Assembly (NCBI GenBank): GCA_016808115.1
Contig: JAEQBH010001372.1
Span: forward strand, 186,001 to 250,000
Origin: Tetrastigma voinierianum
Lineage: Eukaryota > Streptophyta > Magnoliopsida > Vitales > Vitaceae
Length of the DNA stretch: 64,000 bases
Reading direction: 5' to 3'
A model generated the notes under the pieces. That model was given only the letters and a program-made list of their open reading frames with translations, had not been told where the DNA came from and made no database searches. The translations under genes and the position numbers were made by a program. Positions 33,775 through 44,223 of the stretch are shown here, in pieces (within the stretch, counting starts at the first letter, position 1; every line of letters starts with the position of its first letter).

Positions 33775-34045
33775 TAAGTCGAGATGCGGTTATTATCCGT
33801 TAGCATCTAAAGGAGCCCGGATCACGGTTATTTTCCAACTAGTAACTAAAAGTCTAGACACAGTTGCTGTCCGGCTGGCATCTAAATGTTTAGATATTGT
33901 TGTTGTCCGATTGGCATCTAAATGTCCAGATACGGTTGTTGTCCGGCTGGCATCTAAAAATCTAGATACGGTTGTTATGTAGCTGGCATCTAAAAGTCCA
34001 GATACAGTTGTTGTCCAGCTAGCATTCTCTAGACATGGTTGTTGT
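33775..34045. repeat. 36-bp minisatellite in the Tat element
   Basis: About six to seven units of GGTTGTTGTCCGGCTGGCAT followed by CTAAAxGTCxAGATAC, best kept from 33850 to 34010 and worn at both ends. It lies between integrase and the antisense gene, where Tat elements often carry tandem repeats. Confidence 0.85.
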
Positions 34046-34204
34046 ATTACTGGAATTTTTGACAAACATGGCTCATGCCTTGTTGACATTTTCAAATCTC
34101 ATTAAAATGCACTAAGTGTCGCTAGAGATTACAAATAAAGTATATATGTATTAATGGAAAAACGAACCCACTTGCAAAATTTTCTAAAATAGTCGAAGCT
34201 AACA

Positions 34205-36182
34205 TGTGAAGGAAAGCCCTATTCTTTGGCAACAACACCCCCCTCTGAGTCTTGAACCTCCCCGCCTTGATCTACTTTTATGTGTTTCGCCTCAATGGTT
34301 GTTGGGGTGGGGGGCACCTTGGGTTGACAAAAAATTCTAGAGGAAGTGGGTTAGCAGAGTCAGGCATGCCATCCAGGATCTCTGGGCCGGTCTCCACAGA
34401 TGTTGTTCTTGAACACACAGTAACCATAGCCATAAGCAAAGATGAGCTCTAGAGAACCCTGGTAGTCTTTCACCATGTCTTCCTTATCCTTGTCCGCTTG
34501 GGCATGAAGGGAAGACACCTCACCTTTGGACACCTTGAGCTCCAGCAAAAGCGACGCTAGCTCATCCTCTACGCAGGCAAGCTCAGCCTCTAAATGGGTG
34601 ATCTCAGCTTTTGACCTGAGCCCGTCTTCTTCCGCAGCTACCAAAGAATTTAGGGCCTTAGTTAGATCAACTTCTACCTTAGCTTTGACATCTCCTACTG
34701 ACGTAGCAACTAACTGGGCCACCCTAGCTTCTTACTTGGCCTCGTCTCTTTCTTTCTCTGCCTGGATAATGCTTTCAGCTTAACCGGAGATTCCTCCTGG
34801 TTGAGGGGGTTCCAGCGGTGGACAATTTTTAGCACATCCTCGAGATCCAGAACCACCATATCCATCGAGGGATGAACCCTCTGAGTGGCGAGCATATGTA
34901 TTAACTACAAGCGCACAGTCGAGGCGGCCGTTTCTTGCTTGGTCCGTCTGGTATACTTGGGGGACGGAGTGCTAGGCGGTAGCTACATCTAACGGGGCAT
35001 CCATTCCAACCTCTTCAACATCTGAGGCTCAGGTGGAACCCCTTCTGGGTGTAGTAGCCTCGTGGGGCAATCTCCCCAGGCCAGGATGGTCGACGAAGCT
35101 GAATCCCAGGGATTCCATCGGGTATGAGCCCGGTCCTTCGAGCTCCCTCATCTCAAGGGAGCCACTTCCTAGGTTGATTCTCTTTAGAACTGGAGGTGGC
35201 CTCACCCTTTGGGTCGGAGCTCGCTTACGCATTCGTGTAGCAAACCAGCGTGAGCTAAACATTTCCCATACCGCCAGCGGGCTCATTTTATTTACTCCAC
35301 TTCCTAGTCACCCAGGAAACCTTATAACCGAAGCAGATGTCTTTGTTTGCGTTGCCCGCGTCTCTCTCTTATTTTCCGGCCAGAGGGTAGGCTATGGACT
35401 CTGAGGCTAGGTAACACGGGCATACCTCACTATAGTCCTTGTAGCGGCCTCTATTTGGACCTCTTGAGCAGAAATCGCCTAAGAGGAGGCTGGGAACTTG
35501 ACTTGAGGAGATCGGCAAGAGCAATCTCCCCTCGATGACTCGTGACGACGACGAGAGCGATGGGGATAATATAGGGGAAAGGGCTATCCCTTAACTCTCG
35601 TAAATTCTTCACCGTCAGCAGAAGCTCATGATTGAGCTCTACCTCCATTATCTCAAGCAATTGCCTAATGTTCTCCAGGCCAGCCTTCTCAATCCAGTTT
35701 ACTAGTTGGCCTCACCTGCACTTGCTTGAATGACATGACGGTATGTTAGTACGCAATCCACCTGGCGGGCGCTGGTTTCAACCTGGTTAAAACAAACACA
35801 GGAACACGGGGGGCCCGATTCACGTCAAGGAAGCGAGAGAAATTTGGCGTCTCATACGAAAGGGCCCTTGGCCGGGACAACCCCCTTTGCCCCTCGATCT
35901 TGGGGAGTTAGGGAGCGTTACAAATTGAATCCTTGGGAATGACAACTTGCCCCGGTCAAGAGCTTCATTTTGTAAACAAAACAAATCTCCACTAGTGAGA
36001 TATCCAGCCGGTAGAAAAGGTTGAGCACACTGCAACCCATAAAAATCCGAATATCGTTCGAATGAATAAGCACAGGAAGTGCCTAGGAGACATGTAGAAA
36101 ATGCTTCACCAATGATGAAGCAGAGCGAAATCGATCTTTTTATTGCCTTGCGAAGGTTTGGAGTGAAATTTGGTGTTTTCAT
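34205..36182 (-). pseudogene. Antisense extra gene of the Tat element (coiled-coil protein)
   Basis: This runs opposite to gag-pol, between integrase and the 3' LTR. The clearest frame (34722-34360) is a heptad-rich coiled coil with repeated Leu and acidic residues (LNSLVAAEEDGLRSKAEITH). It is followed by LELIFAYGYGYCVFKNNICG, a C-terminal signature I recognise from proteins encoded in Tat/Ogre-type elements. Upstream fragments (35286-35029, 35660-35451, 36182-35820) would be the N-terminal part, with likely introns, but are only loosely recognisable. Function is unknown; the N-terminal domain in relatives resembles plant mobile domain or gag-like proteins. Stops and frameshifts mean it is not intact. 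Confidence 0.65.
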
Positions 36183-38015
36183 GAGGTGGGAGGAGGAGGA
36201 GGGGGGGAAGAAAAGAAAGGAAGGAAAGGAAGAGAAGAGAGAGAGAAGAGAAGCTGCTCCTAGGTAAAGTAGGCAGTGTTATCAGCTTCTCTATGGTTGA
36301 AGGGCAATGGGACCGTCGAGGCGATTCTAAACTAATGCTGTCAAGAATTTAGCATAAGGACCTCAACTCCTCCATGGACATGGAAGAGACAAGGCTGCTT
36401 GCAGAAGGCAGCTCCCAGATAAGCCCTCTCCTATGCCCAACCTGATTGGTGGAAGTCTCATATTAAACTCTTGCCATTCTATAAGAAGACAACAAAAAAG
36501 AAAGAGGGGAGATCGACTACGGCAATATCTACCAGCGTGCGCGGGGTAAAGCTTGAAGATTCTGGCTTTGTTAGGAGGCTCCCCAGAAGCAGGTGCATCC
36601 TAAAACCCACATCGATTCCGCCCCTGAAACCTATTATTTGAAGAATTCGTGCCAAACAAAGCAACTAATAACTAGACAACCCACACAAACAAAATCAAAA
36701 GCAACGACAAACCCACCATGAGATAAAAAAATGATCAGGATCCTCCAAACGGCTCCTTCGTCAAAAACTTCAGGAGTGCTGAAAAAATGCAAAAGGCTTT
36801 CAAGTAAAAGATTTCTGAGCAGAAGTAAAGAAGTTGACTTCCGGACCCCTACTCTTATATAGGGTAAGGCATGTACAACAACATTAAATACGCTGATGGA
36901 TTAGCCACAATATCAGGGGATGTGCTCCTCCCCCCCAAATGCTTAGTATTCGTAAAACGTCTCACATTCTAGGGCATAAAAAAAAAAAATAATGAATAAG
37001 GCTATGGGCTAGATCCTTTTAGGTGGTGGGCCCACTTGGCAATACGCCAAAATGGCTCGGGCACGCTGGCAAGTAGGCCCAGCGGGCCGGGCCTTGTCGC
37101 GGCGAAGACGAACTCTTCTCCAAAAACCAATAGAGGCTTTTTGGGAGCCAACTTCAGATGACTAACTCCTCTAGACAGGATATGAAGAAAAAATGGGAAA
37201 TAGAAAACTCAATGCATTAGTATGCCCAAAAACCCAATCTCATTAAAATACGCCAAAATGCATCAATAGTTACATTAAAACTAAGACAAACATATCCAAG
37301 AAACCTTGGTGGATCCATTATAAGAATGTCAGAATTAAGCGTGCGGTGATTAAAGAAAAAAAGGAGAATCAGAAAAGGAAGAGATGAAAGAAAATAAAAT
37401 GAAGAGGAAGAAGGAAAAGTCAATGACAAAGAAGAATTTGCATTATCCTGCTGTAACAACCTTAGAAGGTGCCGGTCACAGGGAGGCACCTAGCCCTGAC
37501 ATGGGAGCACTACGAAGAGGGTAGTAGCATAATCGGGCCTCGTCCATGACCTCGAGCCGATCTCGCAATGCCCGATAAAGGCGCTCGAAAAGTTGATGTT
37601 GGCATAGTTAGGCCCTCCCCATCCTAGGATGCAGTGGGTCAACATAGACATGCGATCTTCAACACACAATATCCATAAGCGACAGGCAAGCTGCGGAGAC
37701 CACGAAAGTCTCTACTACCCACCATTATTCCATGTTTGTCCCGAAGAATTCACACGTGGAGGGATAAGTTAGGAAGAGAGAGAAATTCTTTGGAAATTTC
37801 ATAGATTTTGCTAATTCACCATCATATATATAGGGTTGAGATTTCGAAAGGCGCATTAAATACATTATCGGAAACATAGTATTTTTCAGTAATACGTTCA
37901 TCGAAATATATGTGCATTAATCACCTCCAATTTCCCACACTATGGACCCTGAAATACAAGTATTTTTCCCCACCTAGAAAAGCATGATATTCTAGTGGGG
38001 AAAAAAGGGGGGCAT
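36183..38015. other. Tat element non-coding region before the 3' LTR
   Basis: On the minus strand this would be the promoter and leader of the antisense gene; 36180-36260 is GA-rich on plus, i.e. a CT-rich leader on minus. The remainder has no recognised domain. It ends in the polypurine tract at about 37995-38013. Confidence 0.5.
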
Positions 38016-38616
38016 TGTGAGTAACATGGCTTTTGGGCCCAAGACCATATTCAAGCCAGTACTTTTGCACGGGCCCATTACTGATTAATTTGATGTATTT
38101 GTAGAAAATAGCATTACATCAAAACCACATGAAAACTAATCAGATGGGAAAGACTTACATCCCGTCTAAAGTCTCGAGTTCCCTAATTGGCTGTCCTACC
38201 ACATATAGGATATTTATCCACGGATCTCTCAATATCCCAATCTAGTACGTCTCAAAACATTAATCCTAAATAAGGGAGAATTTGTCTTTGATAAGGAAAG
38301 ACAAATTTTATCACTAAGTTCCTGATATTATCTCTCCAAAAATCAAGGAGAATTGGTCTCTAATAAGGAAAGAGATTCTATTGCCAAAATCACAAGATTA
38401 TCTTTCCAAGAATCAAGGAGAATCGAGTATAAACGAAACTCCCCCGCAGGGAAGGGATGCAACCACTAAGCGTCATGCTTCTTTCTTAACTTCTTCTCAG
38501 GTATTTTCTTGACTTTAAGCGTCGGAGCGGCTTGCACATGGCCATCGAATCCCCTTTTTTGCAGGTTTATACCACGTCGCTGATGCCATGGAGGTCAGAC
38601 GAACCAGGTACCAACA
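38016..38616 (+). repeat. Tat element 3' LTR
   Basis: Starts TGTGAGTAACATGGCTTTTG right after the purine tract; similar to 23631-24242 with many small differences. Confidence 0.83.
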
Positions 38617-39301
38617 GAAAATGCTAATAAAAATATTTTTTTATTTCAAAAGAATAAAAATAACTTTCAAAAAATAAATATAAAAATAAACTTTTACTTC
38701 TATTTTTCTTAATTTTTCTATATAATTACCATATAAGGGAAAATGAATATTTTCTTTTTCCTTATTTTTTTCCACAAAAAACAAAACAAAGAAAATATAT
38801 AATTTTCCTTTCCTTGTCTTTTTCTTTCCTTACCTTTTTCCTTTCAATTTTTCCCCTATCGATTTTCATGTCCCATATAGTCTTTATATCCTCATATTAT
38901 TTAACTGATTGGAACCATTTTGTATAGGTTAAATTTGTCTATTTGATATGTTATTACAATGGAAAAATACTGAGGACTGAAACAGATGTGAAATATATCG
39001 GGAACAAAGCTGTCATTGTGCCTTTGGATGTACCGATTGATTGCACGTTTGAACAATTGGGTGATATGATATACCTAAGGACAGACATTGACAAACAAAG
39101 GTTCAAATTAGTCCTCAATTGTAAGTATCCCCTAAAAAGTGGAAATAGGTTCCATCATTGTCCAATATGGGATGGCAGTAGTGTGTATCGAATGTTGAAA
39201 TTGGTTAACACAACTAGCATGGAGGAAATTGAATTGTATATTGAGGTCATTTGAGTCAAGCCACAAGTGAATCAATCTGTGGGTGCCTACACATATTTAT
39301 T

Positions 39302-41074
39302 TGTGACGCTCTGATCCCGGGGTGTCTCGTTGACTACCGTCAACCTGCGGAAACCTATGTGTCTGATCATATCATGAGACCAGACATGAGTAAAAATGGA
39401 TACATCGGGCCCATACATCCATACTCACCAAAATATAACAAACTACATTACAATAGTTTCAAGAGTTAATTACACTTTTATACAAATATATATCAAAATT
39501 AATCATTCTAATACATGTTTTACAAAAATATAGAATCAAAGCCACACGTCAGCTTTCTTCTCAAAAGCGGCCTCTAGTGAGCATCGTCTTCCCGAATACT
39601 CCCTGTACCTGGAAATGTTTTCCCTCGTGAATTGAAGCCAGAAGCCTAGTAGATGGAATTATCCTGCATGGGTTACTCCCCGCCCTAAGTGCTCATGCGA
39701 TAGTGACAAACATTGAAGAGCAAAACATATGTGTTCTATTTCGAATGTCTACATGGAAATGGATGAGGTGTGAGGCTCACCCTTTCCACTTCTCGAGCCC
39801 TCAGCGACTCCTCCACGCGGCCTAAGCCCAGTGTGAAAACATTGTTTCAAAACAAAGAGTTTTGTTCTTGAAACATTCTGTTACCGGTAAAATCTATTGG
39901 ACAACCCTACGAGGTGAATTCTTGGATAACTCAGCAGTCATGGGTCTTCTCAGAGATGAAGCGTTTAGACCGACTCTCTAAAGCAATTCTTGAAAATCTT
40001 CCTTTAAAATCCATTTAGCAACCACGTTTTCATGTCATGCACTCACACACCTATTATTCTAGAGTTATCCAGTGCATATAAATGAAATAGCAACATTCAC
40101 AACAATTCATGTTAATATATTAAGCATGCATATACTAATAGAATTTATACACAATCATCATGTTATTCATTCATACATAGCAATAACATGAAATTAGCTC
40201 AGATGAGCTAATATAAAATCCGGCAGTCTGTCTTGGGACTGCCCATAGCATCACATAGATAACATAACATGTTATTCAATCAAGCAATAACATACCCACA
40301 CACAAAGCCACACGCAAATAGTCCACGGTCAATTCGAGACTGTGAGAAACCACTTTAGGGATTTCTTCACTCAGTCCAAATCTTTTGGAACAGAAAACAC
40401 GGCCATCCAGGCCTCAAGATATCCCTATCCATTAAAATGACTCTTAAACAAAGAATAAAGCGAGTAGGAAAACCACTTACCTCTGAAGTTTTTCAAAACT
40501 CCCTGAAACTAGTACCCCGCAGCGTGGCCCTTGCGGCGTATACCAACTTCTCCTCTTGTAGATAAGACGTGGATTTTGAACACCATAGATCTTGAGTGGA
40601 ACTCTCTCTTTCTCTAAACTCTATTCCTCCCCTCACTCTCGGATACCAGGCCAAAAAGGAGAAGATGATATTTTTTTTTTCTTTTCCTTTTATTCCCTTT
40701 TTGTCAGCTTAGTTTGACTTTAAGGACCACTTGACATATGGCAATAGAAACCATTTATCTCTTATCCTCTCACTATTCATGTGACATGTGTCACATGGAT
40801 ACATGTAGTAGGTGGCCCTTGTCACACCACATGCCTCTCATATCATGTGTACTTCCCACAAGTTGTTATATGGCACCCGACACCCGGTGCCTCGAAAGAC
40901 GTGAAATTTCGACTATCTCGGAATTCGACAAAATTCGACATGGTAGCTAGATTTCATGAGACGATCTCAATGGTGAAGTTCGTTTTGTCATCCGATATCT
41001 AGAAAAATTCTGAATTTTTACTAAAATTACCATTTTACCCTTTTCAGAAAATTAGAATTTTATTGGGTTTTACA
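39302..41074 (-). mobile_element. Solo LTR (family S) with perfect TTATT target duplication
   Basis: 1773 bp between TTATT at 39297-39301 and TTATT at 41075-41079. The plus-strand ends are TGTGACGCTCTGATCCCGGG and GGGTTTTACA, so on the minus strand it runs TGTAAAACCC to GCGTCACA. It is the reverse of the copy at 45293-47120. No internal region. It interrupts the transposase between its N-terminal domain and the acidic linker. Confidence 0.9.
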
Positions 41075-42499
41075 TTATTGGTTGTAGGAAATTATAATGT
41101 TGCAGAATTGGACTATGGTTGTGGGCTTAGTAACGCTCTAACACCTGACACTAATAGATGTGAAGTATATGGAAATGATGAAGATTGTGAAGATGAAGAA
41201 GCTAATGATGAATCTGATGAAGATGGTGATGATGAATCTGATGAAGATGGTGATGATGAATCTAATGGAGATATAGATGTTCAAGCTGGTGGACATGTTT
41301 CATATTTCCATACTCTTAACCAAGTTTTGGAGAATGAGCAAGGGATATATGCTTATGTGGATGTGGCATCTTGTGATGTATCAAATAACCTAGATGCAGA
41401 GGTCCCATATGAGTCATCCCCTGTTTAGTATCACTTAGCACCATCACCTCAATTTGAAAATGTGGACAACCTTGGTAATGTTATTTCAAGTGATTGGACT
41501 CCATGGGTGAAGCATACTACCATATACTCAAGTGGAGAATTTGTAGTTGGCCAAGTTTTTAATTCCAAATCTGCTTTGCAAGAGGCTGTAAATATTTACT
41601 CAATTAAAGCACACCAAGAGTTTGTGGTTGTTACATTCTCAAAAAAATTGCTAGTTTTAAGATGTAAGAAGGCTGAGGAATGTCAGTGTCCATGGAAGCT
41701 TCATGCCATGCTTGTGAAAGATACTTGTTTATTTGTTATCAACAAGTATAAAGGGCTGCATACTTGTGTCAATCCTTGCTTGAATCGAGACCATCACTAA
41801 TGGGACTCAAACTTGTTTGCTGCTCATATCATGGAAATTATTAAGGCACAATTTACTTTACAATACGTAGTTTACACATTGGCCGAGTGTGATGGAGAAA
41901 TGGGGGATATGAATTTCGTATCTTTGGATGGAAAGCATAAAGCACTTAGACACTTATTTGGTGACTTTTTTCAATCATATACAGAGCTGCCACGTTTCTT
42001 CTTAGCCTTAGAGCAAGCAAATCCTAGATGTATTGTAATTTGGAAAACATTTGATAGTAATATGCCAAACACTAATATATTTCAATGCATGTTCTGGTCA
42101 TTCAAGCCATCTATCGAAGGGTTCAAACATTGTCATCCTGTATTGAGTATTGATAGTATACATTTGTATGGGAAGTATAAAGGTTAATGATTGCTATTGG
42201 GTGTGATGGAAATAATTAGTTGTTTCCATTGACATTTGGTATTAGAGAAGGCGAGAATATTGATAGTTGGTGATGATTCTTTGCATGTATAAAAAACAGA
42301 GTAACTCAATGGATGAGAATTTGTGTTATATCTGAATAACATCCAGGTATTGTGGTAGCTCTAAGTGATCCTCATCTTGGGTGGGCTGAACCATCTACCT
42401 ATCATAGGATTTGCATCATCTTGCAAGCAATTTTATGACTCACTTCAAAGATAAACTCTTGAACAATTTGGTTTGTAGAGCAGCTTTAGTGCCTAAACA

Positions 42500-43960
42500 A
42501 CACAAATTCAATAGGCATATGGCTATAATTGGGAGAATTAATTTGAAAGCACAACAATGGTTGGTGGCGATCCCTTTTGAGATATGGGCACTTGCACATG
42601 ATGGAGGTCGAATATATGGGATAATGACTACCATGTCCGAGGTATTTAATAGTGTTCTTAAAGGAGCCTGTAGCTTACCAATAACTGCATTAGTTCAGTT
42701 GACTTTTTTCTGCCTTAATAGTTACTTTGTTGCAAGAAGGGAACAAGGTGCTAACAAATTGACATCAGATGAGCAATACACTCCTTATGTTGATGCTTAG
42801 ATTAAGGCTCGTGTTGTTAAGGTTGGATCAATGGAAATTGTTAACATGATCACATCGGGGGCGATTTCATGTATCGAGTCGAGTGGTGAACCTGCGCCTC
42901 AGCTTACATGACCAGAAATGCACATGAGGTAACCCACTTATATATGGATTTCCATGTAGCCATATCATAGTAGCATGTCAACATCGTTGTGTTGATTTTC
43001 GATTATTTGTTCAAGGCTACTACACTACGTAGTCGTACTATGATACTTGGGCAAGCTTGTTTCATTTCATATTCAATGAAGATGAGTGACCTCTTTATGA
43101 TGGTCATATGATTATAACTTTTGAGTCAACAAAACTCATAGGCAATGGACGTCTTAAATCAATCCATTTGCATAATGAAATGGACGTTAGGGAGGGGAAA
43201 ACTACTATCACATGTGGGTTGTGCAAACTCAATAGGTTACAAATAACAATGCTTGGAGGCGATCCCTCTTGAGATATGGGCACTTTCACATAATGGAGGT
43301 CGAAGATATGGGATAATGACTATTGACATGTCCGAGGTATTTAATAGTGTTCTTAAAGGAGGTTGTAGCTTACCAATAAGCATTGGATTGATTGACTTTT
43401 TCGCCTTAATAGTTACTTTGTTGCAAGAAGGGAACAAGGTGCTAACAGTTTGACATCAGATGAGAAATACACTCCTTATGTTGATGCTCAGGTTAAGGCC
43501 CATGCAGTTAAGGCTGGATCAATGGAAATTTTCTTCTGATCCATGCAGGGACGTTTCATGTCAAGTGAAGGGTGGTCGAACCTGACACCTGGCGTACATG
43601 ACCCGGGAAATGCACGTGCTTGGTAACCCAACATATATGGATTTCCATGTAGCCATATCATAGTAGCATGTCAACATCGTTGTTTTGATTTTCGATTATT
43701 TGTTCAAGGCTACTACACTACGTAGTCGTACTATGATACTTGGGCAAGCTTGTTCATGTCATATTCAATGAAGATGAGTGACCTCTTTATGATGGTCATA
43801 CGATTATACCTTTTGAGTCAACGAAACGCATAGGCAATGGACGTCCTAAATCAATCCATTTGCATAATGAAATGGACGTTAGGGAGGGGAAAACTACTAT
43901 CACATGTGGGTTGTGCAAACAACCGAGTTACAAATGTCGTTCTTGTAAGAATAGGATCAA
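42500..43960 (+). repeat. Tandem duplication of the transposase 3' end, about 730 bp x 2
   Basis: Copy 1 (about 42500-43230) and copy 2 (about 43231-43960) share long stretches such as GGCGATCCCTxTTGAGATAT, GTCCGAGGTATTTAATAGTG and CAATGGACGTCxTAAATCAA. The first copy breaks at the zinc knuckle (TCGLCK) where the second begins; the second reads on through TCGLCKQPSYKCRSCKN, a CX2CX4HX4C knuckle with His changed to Tyr. Confidence 0.88.
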
Positions 43961-44223
43961 GTTCAGTGAAAGATGTGATGTAACTCGATTTTTTTTTAAG
44001 GCAATTTTCTTGTCATGTGTGTAGTTTCTTTTTATAAGAGTTATGTACAAATGTTTATCTTTTAGATTATAAAAGACTATTATACCTTATTTAATTAAAA
44101 AAGACATCATTCTTGTACATGGTGTTTTTTTTCATTGCCTTAATAATTGCATTCATGACTATGATACTATTATCTCAATGTTTTTTATTAATAATTATAG
44201 TGTCTTTGTGTTATCTATTATAG

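Larger units (their letters stand above)
23631..38616 (+). mobile_element. Tat-type Ty3/gypsy retrotransposon, nested in the MULE
   Basis: LTRs at 23631-24242 and 38016-38616 share TGTxAGTAxCATGGCTTTTG, GGGAAxGACTTACATCCC, CCCAATCTAGTACGTCTC and TTTATACCACxTCGxTGATG. A primer site (TGGCATCGTCTCTGGGAA, 24245-24262) resembles the TGGCGCCGTCTGTGGGAA-type site of Tat elements. A purine tract (GGGGAAAAAAGGGGGG) precedes the 3' LTR. The order is gag, protease, RT, RNase H, a second (archaeal-type) RNase H, integrase, then an antisense gene before the 3' LTR: the Tat/Ogre-group plan. Two solo LTRs split it at 25829-27379 and 28270-31318; without them it is about 10.4 kb. All genes are broken. No matching 5-bp target duplication was found. 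Confidence 0.88.
38940..43990 (+). pseudogene. MuDR-type transposase gene (MULE), degenerate
   Basis: In the family this protein cuts and joins MULE ends. An exon after acceptor TATAG (38927) encodes YYNGKILRTETDVKYIGNKA and IDKQRFKLVLNCKYPLKSGN, the MuDR N-terminal domain. The solo LTR at 39302-41074 splits the coding text exactly (TYL / LVVGNYNVAELDYGCG). A D/E-rich linker (41160-41280) precedes FVVGQVFNSKSALQEAVNIY and CKKAEECQCPWKLHAMLV, the MuDR DNA-binding zinc region. The MULE DDE domain follows: LSIDSIHLYGKYKG (first Asp, 42150-42186), LFPLTFGIREGENIDSW and CVISE-stop-HPGIV (42325), where the second catalytic Asp is lost. SWIM-like and zinc-knuckle text comes twice because of a tandem duplication. 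At least eight stops. Same strand as the PMD gene. Confidence 0.88.

Noticed and set aside
33775..34045. CRISPR-like array
   Set aside because: Units are directly adjacent with no unique spacers, in a plant retrotransposon.
36180..36270. GA-rich Glu/Arg frame as a gene
   Set aside because: Simple purine repeat; better read as a CT-rich leader on the minus strand.
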